A stretch of 64,000 nt of DNA from JADJNW01 sp964517145. Its GTDB lineage: Bacteria > Bacteroidota > Bacteroidia > Chitinophagales > Saprospiraceae. Positions 15,372-24,915 of this stretch are shown here, one piece after another (position 1 is the first letter of the stretch; the number at the start of each line of letters is the position of its first letter). The position numbers and the translations under genes were made by a program. Location of the stretch: NCBI GenBank assembly GCA_964517145.1, contig CAZFBN010000005.1, forward strand, positions 1 through 64,000. Reading direction: 5' to 3'. Under the pieces are notes generated by a model. That model was not told where the DNA came from. It saw only the letters and a list, made by a program, of their open reading frames with translations, and did not search any database.

Positions 15372-18300
15372 ATGAAGAAACTATTTCTACTCCTCTTGCT
15401 TTTGGGAGCGATAGGCACCGTAATGTCAGCACAAAAACAGCTGACGGTACAGGTGAGCGCCCCTGAAGATGACTTAGAAGAAAGAATTCTCACCGGTGCA
15501 ATGGATGCAGGTAGCTCTGACCTGGAGCTGGGTTCGGAAGAAACCGATGGCTCTGTTCCTCAATTGGTGGGCATTCGCTTCCGTAATGTCACCATCCCAA
15601 AAGGTGCTTTCATCTTGAGTGCGAAAATCGTGTTTCAAGTGGACGCGACCAGCAAAAACACAGACCCTTGCGTCGTTTCTATCAAAGCACAAGCTGCCGA
15701 CAATCCAGACGCTTTTGCGACAACGGCTTTCAACATCTCACCTCGCCCGACTACAACAGATTCTGTGGTTTGGAACATTCCTACCGGTAGCTGGAATACC
15801 GTTGGTGCAAATGGAGCCGATCAAACGACGCCTGATTTAAAAAGTCTGGTACAGGCATTGGTCAACCGCGATGGCTGGGCTTCTGGCAATGCGATGGCGT
15901 TCATCATGCGCGGTACAGGCACACGCGAGGCAGAATCTTATGACGGTTTGCCTGCGGGCGCTCCAAAATTGATTATTGATTACGTAGAATCTACCACGAC
16001 ATTCATGGCGCAAGTAAGTGCTCCCGAAGACGATCTGGAAGAAAGAATCCTCAGCGGCTCAATGGACGCTGGTAGTTCCGATTTAGAACTCGGCTCGGAA
16101 GACCGCGATGGCTCAGAACCGCAATTAGTGGGTGTTCGTTTCCGCAATGTCACCATTCCAAAAGGTGCGACTGTCCTGGATGCCAGAGTTATTTTCCAGG
16201 TAGATAATACGAGTAAAAATGCTGATCCAAGTGTAATTTCCATCAAAGCACAGGCTGCCGATAACCCGGACGCTTTTGCTACAACACCTTTTAACATCTC
16301 TCCTCGCCCAACTTCTGCGGATTCTGTGATTTGGAACATCCGCCCAGGTAGCTGGAATGCAGTAGGTCAAGCAGGTCCCGACCAAACGACGCCAAATCTT
16401 GCAAGTCTGGTACAAGGCTTAATCAATCGTCCAGGCTGGGCTCCGGGCAATGCCATGGCATTTATCTTCCGTGGTACTGGTACGCGCGAGGCAGAATCTT
16501 TTGATGAAAACGCTGCTGGTGCACCAAAACTGGTCATTACTTTGGCAGCGCCAGAAGACGAAGGACCGGTTACGACTGTTTTGGAAGGCTGCGACGACGA
16601 AATTGCCAAAGGTGACCCGGAAGAACTGGAAATGGAAGTGCTCGGCACTTATGCTACTGGTGCTTTCGACGAAGGTGCAGCGGAAATTGTCGCCTACGAT
16701 AAATTAAGCAAGCGTTTGTTTTCAACGAATGCGTTGGCGAACACCGTTACAATTCTGGATATTACCAATCCTGCAAGTCCAACCAAAGTAACCGACCTCG
16801 ATATGTCCACTTACGGTGGCGGCGTGAACAGCGTTGCGGTTTTCAATGGTTTGGTAGCGGTGGCAGTGGAAGCAGAAGAGAAAACCGACAATGGTTCGGT
16901 GGTATTCTTTGACAACCTGGGGAATTTCATCAGCCAGGTAACCGTTGGCGCTTTGCCCGATATGTTGACCTTCACGCCAGATGGTACAAAAGTATTGGTA
17001 GCAAACGAAGGCGAGCCAAATGACGATTACTCCGTTGACCCAGAAGGTTCTGTTTCGATCATCAATGTAGCTGGCGGTGCAGCAACAGCTACCGTTACGA
17101 ATATCAACTTCCAGGCTTACAACAGCCGGAAAGTGGCTTTGCAAAATCGTGGCATCCGCATCTTCGGTCCGAATGCAACCGTTGCACAAGACTTTGAACC
17201 AGAGTACATTGCCATTACTGAAAATGGTCAATTGGCTTATGTTACATTACAAGAAAATAACGCTTTCGCGGTAATTGATTTGACAACCAATGCTTTACGC
17301 GACATTTTACCTTTAGGCTACAAAGACCACAACAGCGGTAGCCCAGTGTTGAATCAGTTCTTTTTGAATGAATTGGTGGACATGCCGATTCTGGGTACGC
17401 CAACTTACAGAGACAGCTTGCCGCCTGTGCGTTTGAGCGGTTTCTCTGGTTTGTGGTTTGATGAAGAAGAATCTACGGAAACGTCTTACACATTCTACAC
17501 CATTCCAGACCGGGGTCCAAATGACGAGCCAACCGCTCCTGCCAATGCAACGCCAACGCCGACGAACGATTTGCGCCCTTACAAATTGCCAAACTACCAG
17601 GGTAGAATTGCAAAATTCACCTTGAACATCGAAACGGGCGAAGTGACTTTGGACGAGCAAATTTTGCTCACGCGCAAAGACGGCGTGACGCCAATTACAG
17701 GCAAAGGCAACATCCCTGGTTATGACGAAGTGCCGGTGACTTACGCGCACGGTACAGGCGGAACCATCCTCTCCGTTGATTTTGAAAATGCAGCGGCTGT
17801 TTTGAGTCCTTTTACCACTTTTAGCGCGGCAAGTACAAATAACTGGACACGCAACACCTTCGGTGGCGATGCTTTCGCAGAAATGAACGGCTTTGGCGCA
17901 GATGTCGCCAGCGACGACTGGTTGATTTCACCACGCATTGATTTGACAGATTATACCAATGCTTTCTTGTCTTTCAATTCGATCAAAGGCTTTGACGGCG
18001 GCAGTTTGGAAGTATTGGTTTCTACCAATTACAGCGGAACAGGCAATCCTTCGGCTGCAACCTGGACGAATATTACTTCCCAAGCGACGCTTTCCGCAGG
18101 CAGCAACGTGGATACACCTTCTGGCAATATTGACATCACTGCTCTTATTTCTGATTCGACTTACGTGGCTTTCCGCTACTTGTCAACCGGTACAGTAGCA
18201 GGCACGGCTTCTCGCTGGCGCATTGACGATGTGAAAGTGACTAGCACCGCAGGCGGTCCTTTTGCAAGCGTGGATTACACGAGCAATACCGGTGTACAAT

Positions 18301-21300
18301 TCAATGAATTGGAATACGACGCGTATGGTGGTGATTTTGAAGGAATTATCAAAGATAAGGATGGCAACTTCTGGGCTTGCGACGAAACCCGTCCTGCCAT
18401 TTACAAGTTCCAGCCAAATGGTACATTGATCGAGCGTTACGTGCCACAAGGAACTTCCTTATTGGGTACAACGCCTCAAGCGCCAGGCTTCTACGGTGCA
18501 GAAACACTGCCTGCTGTGTATAGCAAGCGCCGTGCAAATCGCGGTTTTGAAGCTATTGCTTACGATTCTGATAACAATATTATTTATGCCTTTATTCAAT
18601 CTCCGATTGAAGCGCCGGGCACTTCTGTGAGAAATGCCACCGACGTCATTCGCATTTTAGGTATTGATGCAGCAACGGGTAATCCGGTAGCAGAATACGT
18701 TTATTTGCTGGAAAGCAACACCGGCGCACGTTTCACGCTGGATCGCGTGGACAAAATTGGTGATGCCGTGTATGTTGGCAATGGTCAATTCCTGGTATTA
18801 GAAAGAGATTCCAGCTTGCCAGGACAACCGACTGGTAAGAAATATGTTTACCGAATTAACTTGACCGGCGCAACCAATGTACTCGTCAATCCATTAGCTA
18901 CTAACAATGGCGCTGGCGCAACTTTAGAATCTACAGGCTCCGATGGATTAAAAGCGGCTGGTATTCAAGCAGTTCACAAAACGAAAGTATTGAATTTGCC
19001 TTCCATTGGCTACCTGCCAGGTGACAAACCAGAGGGTATCATGGCATTGCCAAATGGTAACATCGCTGTTATCAACGACAACGACTTCGGTCTGGCGGGT
19101 GCCGGTGTTTCGGATGCTTCGGTACTTGGAATTATTGAATTCTGCAATAACAATAGCCTCGACGCAAGCAACACCGCAGCTGATATTGACATCAGAAACT
19201 GGCCAGTGCTGGGTATTTACAATCCAGACGCAACGGACGCTGTGACAATCAATGGCATGAACTATATCGTAACTGCCAACGAAGGGGATACCAGAGATTA
19301 CGATACATTCTCTGAAGAAACCAGAGTGGGTAGTTTAAATCTTGATCCAACTGCCTACCCAAATGCAGCAGAATTGCAGCCAAATACCAATTTAGGTCGT
19401 CTGTTATCTTCCGATGTGGACGGCGACTTCGACGGCGATGGCGACGTGGATCAGATTTATTCTTACGGCGCTCGTTCCTTTAGCATTTGGGATCAATACG
19501 GCAACTTGGTGTACGACAGTGGCAATGAATTTGAGCGCTTGATTGCTGAAATTGATCCTGACCACTTCAACAGCACCAACACTGACAACGACTCTCGCAA
19601 GAATCGCAGTGATGACAAAGGTCCGGAGCCAGAAGCAATCGAAATCGTTCAGCGTGGCGACACCGTATTGGCTTTGATTGGCTTAGAAAGACAAGGTGGT
19701 GTCATGATTTACAACATTACCGATCCGACTGCGCCTTACTTTGTAAACTATTTTAATAATAGAAACTTTGATGCCAACGCAGAAACGCCAGAAGCTGGTG
19801 ATTTGGGTGTGGAAAGCATCGTGTATATCTCGGCAGAAGATTCTCCAACTGGCAGTCCGCTGATCGTAACGCCAAATGAAATCAGCGGTACGGTGACGAT
19901 CTGGGGTGCTCAGTTTGAAGCGGATGGCTTTACGCTGCGTATCATTCACAACAACGACGGCGAATCTAAACTCGAACCGGAACTCGTAGGCGGTCGCCTC
20001 ATCGGTGGTGCTGCGCCGTTCAAAACAGTGGTGGACTCCTTGAAAATGGAAGACCTGCCATTCATCACGCTCTCTTCTGGTGACAATTTCCTTGCAGGCA
20101 TTGCTTTCAATGCGAGCTTGAACCGCGCTCCTGGCTTGCCTTATTACGATGCGATTGTACTCGATTCTATCGGGTATGATGCCATTGCAATCGGTAACCA
20201 CGACTTCGACTTCGGTCCAGATGTATTACAAAAAATGATTACCGATTTCAAAGCAACCACGCCGCCTTATTTGAGCGCAAACCTTGATTTCACGGGCGAA
20301 CCAGGCTTACAAGCATTGTTTGATGCAGGTAGAATTGCCAAGCGCACCGTAGTGGATGTAGATGGTCAGAAAATTGGTGTCATTGGTTTGATTTATCCGC
20401 AGGTAAACACCATTACTACCTTGCGCAATGTGAAAGTAGATACCGCAATTGTTTCGATTGCGCAGCAGCAAATTGATGAATTGATTGACGAAGGCGTGAA
20501 CAAAATCGTCCTGATTACGCATTTGCAGTCTATCAATAATGAACTCGATTTGATTAAAAACCTGACTGATGTTGATTTAGTTATTGCGGGCGGTGGCGAC
20601 GAATTATTGACAAACAATCCTGAGAAGAATGAATTGCCAGGTATTACTCAATTTGGCGAATATCCGCTGGTTGTAAAAGATGCGGAGGAAAAGGATGTTT
20701 ACGTAGTAACAACGCCCGGCGAATACCGCTATGTAGGTAATTTGCAAATCAAATTTGATGAAAAAGGTAGAGTGGATGCTATTGAAAAGGAAAGTGATGT
20801 TATTTTGGTGGCAAATGTAGCGCCAGACTCCGGTTTGCAGGCATCTGTAGTGGATTCTGTAAGAATCTATGCTGCTAATTTGGATCGCAACGTCATTGCC
20901 CGCACCGAAGTGCCGCTCGATGGTACACGCGCCAACATTCGCACCCGCGAAACCAACGAAGGTAACCTGGTAGCTGATGCCTTCCTGTGGCTGGGTAAGC
21001 GCGAAGCGGCTGGTTTGAACCTGCCTGCAAATGCTCGTTTAATTGGTGTACAAAACGGTGGCGGTATCCGCAACGACGAAATCATTCCTGCCAATAGCAA
21101 TATTACCGAGAAGAAGACTTTTGACATTCTGCCGTTTGATAACAAAGTGGTGATTACAAACGTAATTACTCCGGCACAGCTCAAAACGATCATGGAACAC
21201 TCCGTTTCTAATGTAGTGAATGTGGACGGTCGCTTCCTACAAATTGCTGGTTTTGAGATCATTTGGGATACGGCTGGTGTTGCTGAGCAAAACAGAATCT

Positions 21301-21854
21301 GGCGTATTCGCTTGGATGATGGCACGCCGATTGTACAAAACTACCAGGTGGTAGCCGGCGCACCGAATGTTTACATCGTAACCAACAACTTCACTGCCGA
21401 CGGCGGCGACGGTTTCACGACGCTTGCAACGGTTGGAACGCGCGCCATCATTGGTGCGTCTTACCAGCGCGCTTTGTACGAGTACCTCATTGACGGTGTC
21501 AACGGTGTTGTGACAGCTGCGGATTACCCAGTCGGCGGCGAGGGCAGAATTCGCAAGTTGAAGGATGTAAACACTTCGGTGGACAACTTCGATTTGAGCG
21601 AGTACAACTTCGTAGCTGGTCCGAATCCATTCAAGGAAAGCTGTACGGTTTCTTACAATTTGAACACGAGCAGCAATGTGGTAATTCGTTTGACGGATGT
21701 GTTAGGACGTGAAATCAAGACTTTGATTGCTGAGAATCAAGCAGCTGGTCAACACAATTTCACGATGAACGGACGCAATCTGGCTGCCGGTTTGTACTAT
21801 ATTACCGTGCAAATTGATGGTAAAACTGCGTCAATGCCAATTGTAAAACAGTAA
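15372..21854 (+). CDS. Giant secreted protein: tandem N-terminal domains, choice-of-anchor I propeller, phytase-like esterase, 5'-nucleotidase, type IX sorting signal
   Basis: This 2160-residue protein starts with a signal peptide (MKKLFLLLLLLGAIGTVMSA). Residues about 23-210 and 211-395 are near-identical repeats opening QVSAPEDDLEERIL. A propeller of the choice-of-anchor I type begins near 417 (VLGTYATGAFDEGAAEIVAYD). It is interrupted near 685 by a phytase-like esterase domain (GFSGLWFDEEE, DRGPNDEP), itself interrupted at 798-962 by a choice-of-anchor J-like jelly-roll, and resumes at 1213-1511. Residues about 1522-1826 are a calcineurin-like phosphatase (LSSGDNFLAG, GNHDFDFGPD) and 1850-2056 the 5'-nucleotidase C-terminal domain (NEGNLVADAF, GVQNGGGIRND). 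The last 80 residues (AGPNPFKESCTVSYNL ... GLYYITVQIDGK) are a type IX sorting domain. It probably releases phosphate from organic compounds at the cell surface. In the first metal motif HNNDGES, Glu stands where many 5'-nucleotidases have His. Confidence 0.9.
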   Translation: MKKLFLLLLLLGAIGTVMSAQKQLTVQVSAPEDDLEERILTGAMDAGSSDLELGSEETDGSVPQLVGIRFRNVTIPKGAFILSAKIVFQVDATSKNTDPCVVSIKAQAADNPDAFATTAFNISPRPTTTDSVVWNIPTGSWNTVGANGADQTTPDLKSLVQALVNRDGWASGNAMAFIMRGTGTREAESYDGLPAGAPKLIIDYVESTTTFMAQVSAPEDDLEERILSGSMDAGSSDLELGSEDRDGSEPQLVGVRFRNVTIPKGATVLDARVIFQVDNTSKNADPSVISIKAQAADNPDAFATTPFNISPRPTSADSVIWNIRPGSWNAVGQAGPDQTTPNLASLVQGLINRPGWAPGNAMAFIFRGTGTREAESFDENAAGAPKLVITLAAPEDEGPVTTVLEGCDDEIAKGDPEELEMEVLGTYATGAFDEGAAEIVAYDKLSKRLFSTNALANTVTILDITNPASPTKVTDLDMSTYGGGVNSVAVFNGLVAVAVEAEEKTDNGSVVFFDNLGNFISQVTVGALPDMLTFTPDGTKVLVANEGEPNDDYSVDPEGSVSIINVAGGAATATVTNINFQAYNSRKVALQNRGIRIFGPNATVAQDFEPEYIAITENGQLAYVTLQENNAFAVIDLTTNALRDILPLGYKDHNSGSPVLNQFFLNELVDMPILGTPTYRDSLPPVRLSGFSGLWFDEEESTETSYTFYTIPDRGPNDEPTAPANATPTPTNDLRPYKLPNYQGRIAKFTLNIETGEVTLDEQILLTRKDGVTPITGKGNIPGYDEVPVTYAHGTGGTILSVDFENAAAVLSPFTTFSAASTNNWTRNTFGGDAFAEMNGFGADVASDDWLISPRIDLTDYTNAFLSFNSIKGFDGGSLEVLVSTNYSGTGNPSAATWTNITSQATLSAGSNVDTPSGNIDITALISDSTYVAFRYLSTGTVAGTASRWRIDDVKVTSTAGGPFASVDYTSNTGVQFNELEYDAYGGDFEGIIKDKDGNFWACDETRPAIYKFQPNGTLIERYVPQGTSLLGTTPQAPGFYGAETLPAVYSKRRANRGFEAIAYDSDNNIIYAFIQSPIEAPGTSVRNATDVIRILGIDAATGNPVAEYVYLLESNTGARFTLDRVDKIGDAVYVGNGQFLVLERDSSLPGQPTGKKYVYRINLTGATNVLVNPLATNNGAGATLESTGSDGLKAAGIQAVHKTKVLNLPSIGYLPGDKPEGIMALPNGNIAVINDNDFGLAGAGVSDASVLGIIEFCNNNSLDASNTAADIDIRNWPVLGIYNPDATDAVTINGMNYIVTANEGDTRDYDTFSEETRVGSLNLDPTAYPNAAELQPNTNLGRLLSSDVDGDFDGDGDVDQIYSYGARSFSIWDQYGNLVYDSGNEFERLIAEIDPDHFNSTNTDNDSRKNRSDDKGPEPEAIEIVQRGDTVLALIGLERQGGVMIYNITDPTAPYFVNYFNNRNFDANAETPEAGDLGVESIVYISAEDSPTGSPLIVTPNEISGTVTIWGAQFEADGFTLRIIHNNDGESKLEPELVGGRLIGGAAPFKTVVDSLKMEDLPFITLSSGDNFLAGIAFNASLNRAPGLPYYDAIVLDSIGYDAIAIGNHDFDFGPDVLQKMITDFKATTPPYLSANLDFTGEPGLQALFDAGRIAKRTVVDVDGQKIGVIGLIYPQVNTITTLRNVKVDTAIVSIAQQQIDELIDEGVNKIVLITHLQSINNELDLIKNLTDVDLVIAGGGDELLTNNPEKNELPGITQFGEYPLVVKDAEEKDVYVVTTPGEYRYVGNLQIKFDEKGRVDAIEKESDVILVANVAPDSGLQASVVDSVRIYAANLDRNVIARTEVPLDGTRANIRTRETNEGNLVADAFLWLGKREAAGLNLPANARLIGVQNGGGIRNDEIIPANSNITEKKTFDILPFDNKVVITNVITPAQLKTIMEHSVSNVVNVDGRFLQIAGFEIIWDTAGVAEQNRIWRIRLDDGTPIVQNYQVVAGAPNVYIVTNNFTADGGDGFTTLATVGTRAIIGASYQRALYEYLIDGVNGVVTAADYPVGGEGRIRKLKDVNTSVDNFDLSEYNFVAGPNPFKESCTVSYNLNTSSNVVIRLTDVLGREIKTLIAENQAAGQHNFTMNGRNLAAGLYYITVQIDGKTASMPIVKQ

Positions 21855-21881
21855 TTCGAAAATAAATACCTATTTTCCGTG

Positions 21882-21916
21882 AGCAGTGTCGGTGTTTTAC
21901 CGGCACTGCTTTTTTG
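21882..21916 (+). terminator. Rho-independent terminator
   Basis: AGCAGTGTCGGT (21882-21893) pairs with ACCGGCACTGCT (21899-21910) with one wobble, loop GTTTT, then a run of T. It ends the giant-gene unit. Confidence 0.92.
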
Positions 21917-21970
21917 TATATCAATTTTTTAAATTGAAATCCTATAACAGCAACCGTCTCCAAAAAAGGT

Positions 21971-21978
21971 TACATTTG
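21971..21978 (+). promoter_or_regulatory. Bacteroidota -7 box (TACATTTG)
   Basis: Matches TAnnTTTG 23 bases before the ATG at 22001. A -33 TTG at the usual distance is not evident. Confidence 0.4.
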
Positions 21979-22000
21979 TATTATCAAAAACATAATTCCA

Positions 22001-22747
22001 ATGAAACCTGTATTCCAACTCCTGGCTTTAATGCTCCTGACTTTAGGGCTTTGCACCCTTCCTACCTCGACTGTTGAAGCACAATTACTCAAAAAAATCA
22101 AGCAGAAAGCAGAAGAAGTGCTTGGTAAAAAAGAGGAAGAGAAGACAACAGAAACGACTACTACGTCCAGCTCTACTGCAAATTCTGGCACAAAAGGCAA
22201 AAAGCTGACGCCACCTGACGTAAAACTGCACATTGGCGACGCTAAGACGGCTACGAACGAGCAGCGTTTTGCAGATGCAAAATTTAACATTCAACAAGCG
22301 CTGGCGGGCGTTGAGTTGGAAATCGGCTACGCTATTCTGGAATCACTGCCACAAACCGTCAATGGTATGAATTACCAGCCCGATGAGGATCAGGTGACGA
22401 GCACTGGCGTTGGCTTCGTGGGCTTGGTGATTGGTCGCGCTTATGAGGGTAGCAAAAAATCCATGGAAGCGGGCATAGTTAATAACTCAATGCTGGTGTC
22501 GGCTTATAGCATGGCGCTTTCAAATTCCAATTACAACAGCTCCGATCAAGAGCAAAAGCCCATCAGCCTGGACGGCAATCGCGGCGTGATTAAGTACAAC
22601 GACGGTGATTATGAATTAGGCATTCCCCTTGGACAAAACTCAGTTTTTACTTTGCAATGCCGTGGCTTTGCCGATGAAAACGAAGTGATCAACGTTGCCA
22701 AACAATTCAAAGTGAATGACATCAAAAAACAATTAGGCGAGCAGTAA
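22001..22747 (+). CDS. Exported protein of unknown function, tandem paralogue 1
   Basis: The 248-residue product has a signal peptide (about residues 1-27, cleavage near VEAQ), then a charged KKIKQKAEEVLGKKEEEK segment and a Thr/Ser-rich linker to about residue 66. The rest is a globular domain. That domain shares pattern with the next gene: a helix with F-(N/A)-(I/L)-QQ(A/S)L, EI.Y.ILE.LP / LIGEKILAEMP, then GFVGLVIGRAYEG / GFTGVYIDRTYQN, and a final FADENEV / FKDENQV..AKQ. No known family is recognised. The two genes are probably one transcription unit. Confidence 0.8.
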   Translation: MKPVFQLLALMLLTLGLCTLPTSTVEAQLLKKIKQKAEEVLGKKEEEKTTETTTTSSSTANSGTKGKKLTPPDVKLHIGDAKTATNEQRFADAKFNIQQALAGVELEIGYAILESLPQTVNGMNYQPDEDQVTSTGVGFVGLVIGRAYEGSKKSMEAGIVNNSMLVSAYSMALSNSNYNSSDQEQKPISLDGNRGVIKYNDGDYELGIPLGQNSVFTLQCRGFADENEVINVAKQFKVNDIKKQLGEQ

Positions 22748-22750
22748 GGT

Positions 22751-22786
22751 AGATTTGAAATTTGAAATGTGGAATTTGAAAAATTA
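22751..22786 (+). repeat. (G)ATTTGAAAT direct repeats
   Basis: AGATTTGAAATTTGAAATGT then GGAATTTGAAAAATT: simple spacer repeat between the two paralogues. Confidence 0.5.
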
Positions 22787-22792
22787 AAAGAC

Positions 22793-23389
22793 ATGAAAAA
22801 AACATACCTTTCTATAATCATTCTTTTTATTGGTTTTCAGGCTTTTACACAAAATAAAGTCAACGAGCACTTGGCGGAAGCCTCCACTAGTTATGCTGCA
22901 AAGGATTTGGAAGCGACCCGCTTTGCTTTGCAACAATCGCTGAATGAATTATACATTCTGATCGGTGAAAAAATTCTGGCGGAGATGCCGGAAAAACTGG
23001 GCGATGCCGCCGCGCAAAAGAAAGAGGACGTTTACAACGGCTACGCACTTGGATTTACGGGGGTTTATATTGACCGTACTTACCAAAATGCCAAAGGTGA
23101 CCAACGCATTGAAATCAACCTCATTAATGATTCGCCGTTACTGGCTGGTTTGAATACTTTTCTGACCAATCCCATTCTCAACATCGGTTCCGGGCGCAAA
23201 ATGATAAAAATTGATGGGTACAAAAGCGCTTTGGAAAAAAGCGAAGGCGAGCCGCTCACGTTTACCCTGAGCACGCCATTCAACCAATCCTTAATCACAA
23301 CCAAGTTCGAGGGTTTTAAAGATGAAAATCAAGTGTTGGCATTGGCGAAGCAAATTCCATTTGCCAAGATTATAGCAGTAGCGCAGTAG
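22793..23389 (+). CDS. Exported protein of unknown function, tandem paralogue 2
   Basis: The 198-residue product begins MKKTYLSIIILFIGFQAFTQ, a signal peptide with probable cleavage after AFT. It lacks the charged and Thr-rich linker of the preceding paralogue but keeps the same domain: FALQQSLNELYILIGEKILAEM, GFTGVYIDRTYQ, KMIKIDGYKSAL and GFKDENQVLALAKQIPF. The order of elements is the same across both proteins, which supports a local duplication. The ATG at 23 residues before the hydrophobic core (22793) is preferred over the one at 22769, which lies in repeat DNA. It is closed by a strong two-way terminator. Confidence 0.8.
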   Translation: MKKTYLSIIILFIGFQAFTQNKVNEHLAEASTSYAAKDLEATRFALQQSLNELYILIGEKILAEMPEKLGDAAAQKKEDVYNGYALGFTGVYIDRTYQNAKGDQRIEINLINDSPLLAGLNTFLTNPILNIGSGRKMIKIDGYKSALEKSEGEPLTFTLSTPFNQSLITTKFEGFKDENQVLALAKQIPFAKIIAVAQ

Positions 23390-23406
23390 ATTTTGAAGGA
23401 AATTAG

Positions 23407-23446
23407 AAAAACCTATAAGGTTTATACCAACCTTATAGGTTTTTTC
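23407..23446. terminator. Bidirectional Rho-independent terminator
   Basis: AAAAACCTATAAGGTT (23407-23422) pairs perfectly with AACCTTATAGGTTTTT (23429-23444). A-run on one side and T-run on the other serve the two convergent genes. Confidence 0.9.
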
Positions 23447-23467
23447 ATGCAAATTCCCGCTTTTTAA

Positions 23468-24733
23468 TTAAACCTTCCCCAAATCCTTCAATGCCGCCAC
23501 AAAAGCATCCAACTCCTTGGTCGTTGTGTAAACATTCGGCGTAATGCGGCAGCCGTGCACGCCCGCTCCGTCAATGGCGACCGTCCAGATGCGATACTTT
23601 TTTAACAGCGTTTCGGCAAGCACGCTCGGCTTTAGGTCCTTCACGCCTACATTGGCAATCGCGCAGGAACGGTGCGTTTCTTTGGGCGTATTCAAAACAA
23701 TATGCGGCAAATCCCGAACCTGGCTTGTCCAATAATTTTGCAGATAACGGAGCCGCGCTTCCTTGCGCTCTGGACCGAGGCGGAGGTAGTATTCAATCGC
23801 ATTGTTAATGGCTAAATCCGTGTGAACCGGATGTGTACCGGTGTGATTCAGGCGATAAATGTCGTCGTCCTTGCGCCCTTCCTCACCAAAAAGCTGCCAA
23901 ATTTGTGGAATCTTCTCTTTTTTGACATACAACATCCCCGCACCCAGCGGCGTGCTGAGCCATTTATGCAAACTGCATCCGTAATAATCACAATCTAAAT
24001 CCTTGACCGAGAACTGAATATGCGCAAACGCGTGGGCACCGTCCACCATCACTTCCACGCCCTTGCTGTGCGCCATATCGCAAATTTTACGAATGGGAAG
24101 AATATGCCCTGTGATGTTAATCATGTGGCACACCATGAGCAGCTTGGTCTTTGGCGTGATGGCATTGGCATACAATTCGACAATTTCTTCGTCGGATTTT
24201 GGATGATTCGGAACGGATACTTTTTTCAAAACCACACCGTGCCTCTTTTCCACGAGTTTGAACATATCCTGCATCGCACCATAATCCTGAATGGCGTACA
24301 CCGCCTCATCGCCCGCTTTCCAAGGGAAGCCGCCAATAATCGTATCGAGCGATTCGGTGGTGTTTCTAGTGATAATCAGTTCATCAGCGCCGCAACCTGC
24401 CAGCTCCGCGAGCCGCGCTGCCACGGCTTTTTTGTTGTCCCACTGCACGGTGCGCATATAATGCGAGCCTTGGTAGTTGACTTCCCGCACGTGATGAATG
24501 AAATTTTCCAGCGTTTCTTGCGGCGTGATGCAATAATAGCCGTTTTCCAGGTTAATATAATCCGGCTTTAGCCGATAGCCACTGCGAATTTGCATCCAAA
24601 ACTCCTCGTTTTCAGCTATTTGTGCCGACGACAAATGCTGGACGGAATGTACCAATTCATCGAGATTTTTAAAAATAAAGGGCATACCCAAACCAAAAAT
24701 GGGCAGGTGTTGCAGAAAAGTGCGCTTATTCAT
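23468..24733 (-). CDS. Class V aminotransferase-fold PLP enzyme with an N-terminal signal-like segment
   Basis: The 421-residue protein opens MNKRTFLQHLPIFGLGMPFI, a hydrophobic N-terminus preceded by KR and FLQ that could be a weak Tat-type or other export signal. The PLP domain has TRNTTESLDTIIGG, the aspartate in VEVMVDGAHAFAHI, and the lysine in YYGCSLHKWLSTPLGAGML that would bind PLP. The arrangement is that of isopenicillin N epimerase-like or cysteine desulfurase-like proteins; no catalytic Cys loop of desulfurases was seen. The substrate is unknown. It is convergent with the preceding paralogues. Confidence 0.85.
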   Translation of the reverse strand: MNKRTFLQHLPIFGLGMPFIFKNLDELVHSVQHLSSAQIAENEEFWMQIRSGYRLKPDYINLENGYYCITPQETLENFIHHVREVNYQGSHYMRTVQWDNKKAVAARLAELAGCGADELIITRNTTESLDTIIGGFPWKAGDEAVYAIQDYGAMQDMFKLVEKRHGVVLKKVSVPNHPKSDEEIVELYANAITPKTKLLMVCHMINITGHILPIRKICDMAHSKGVEVMVDGAHAFAHIQFSVKDLDCDYYGCSLHKWLSTPLGAGMLYVKKEKIPQIWQLFGEEGRKDDDIYRLNHTGTHPVHTDLAINNAIEYYLRLGPERKEARLRYLQNYWTSQVRDLPHIVLNTPKETHRSCAIANVGVKDLKPSVLAETLLKKYRIWTVAIDGAGVHGCRITPNVYTTTKELDAFVAALKDLGKV

Positions 24734-24915
24734 GCGGTGTTCGTTTTGTTAAGTACGCCTGAAATTAAGAAAGTTTTCTTGCTTGCAAAAATGCTTTTTA
24801 ATGATCGATTCGCACCTTTTATAAAATTTTAAACCGAAAGCTCACATACGCCTCGCACCCGAACCAGGATTTAAAACTTATTTTGTAAAATATTGAATAT
24901 CAGAAGTTAAATCTT

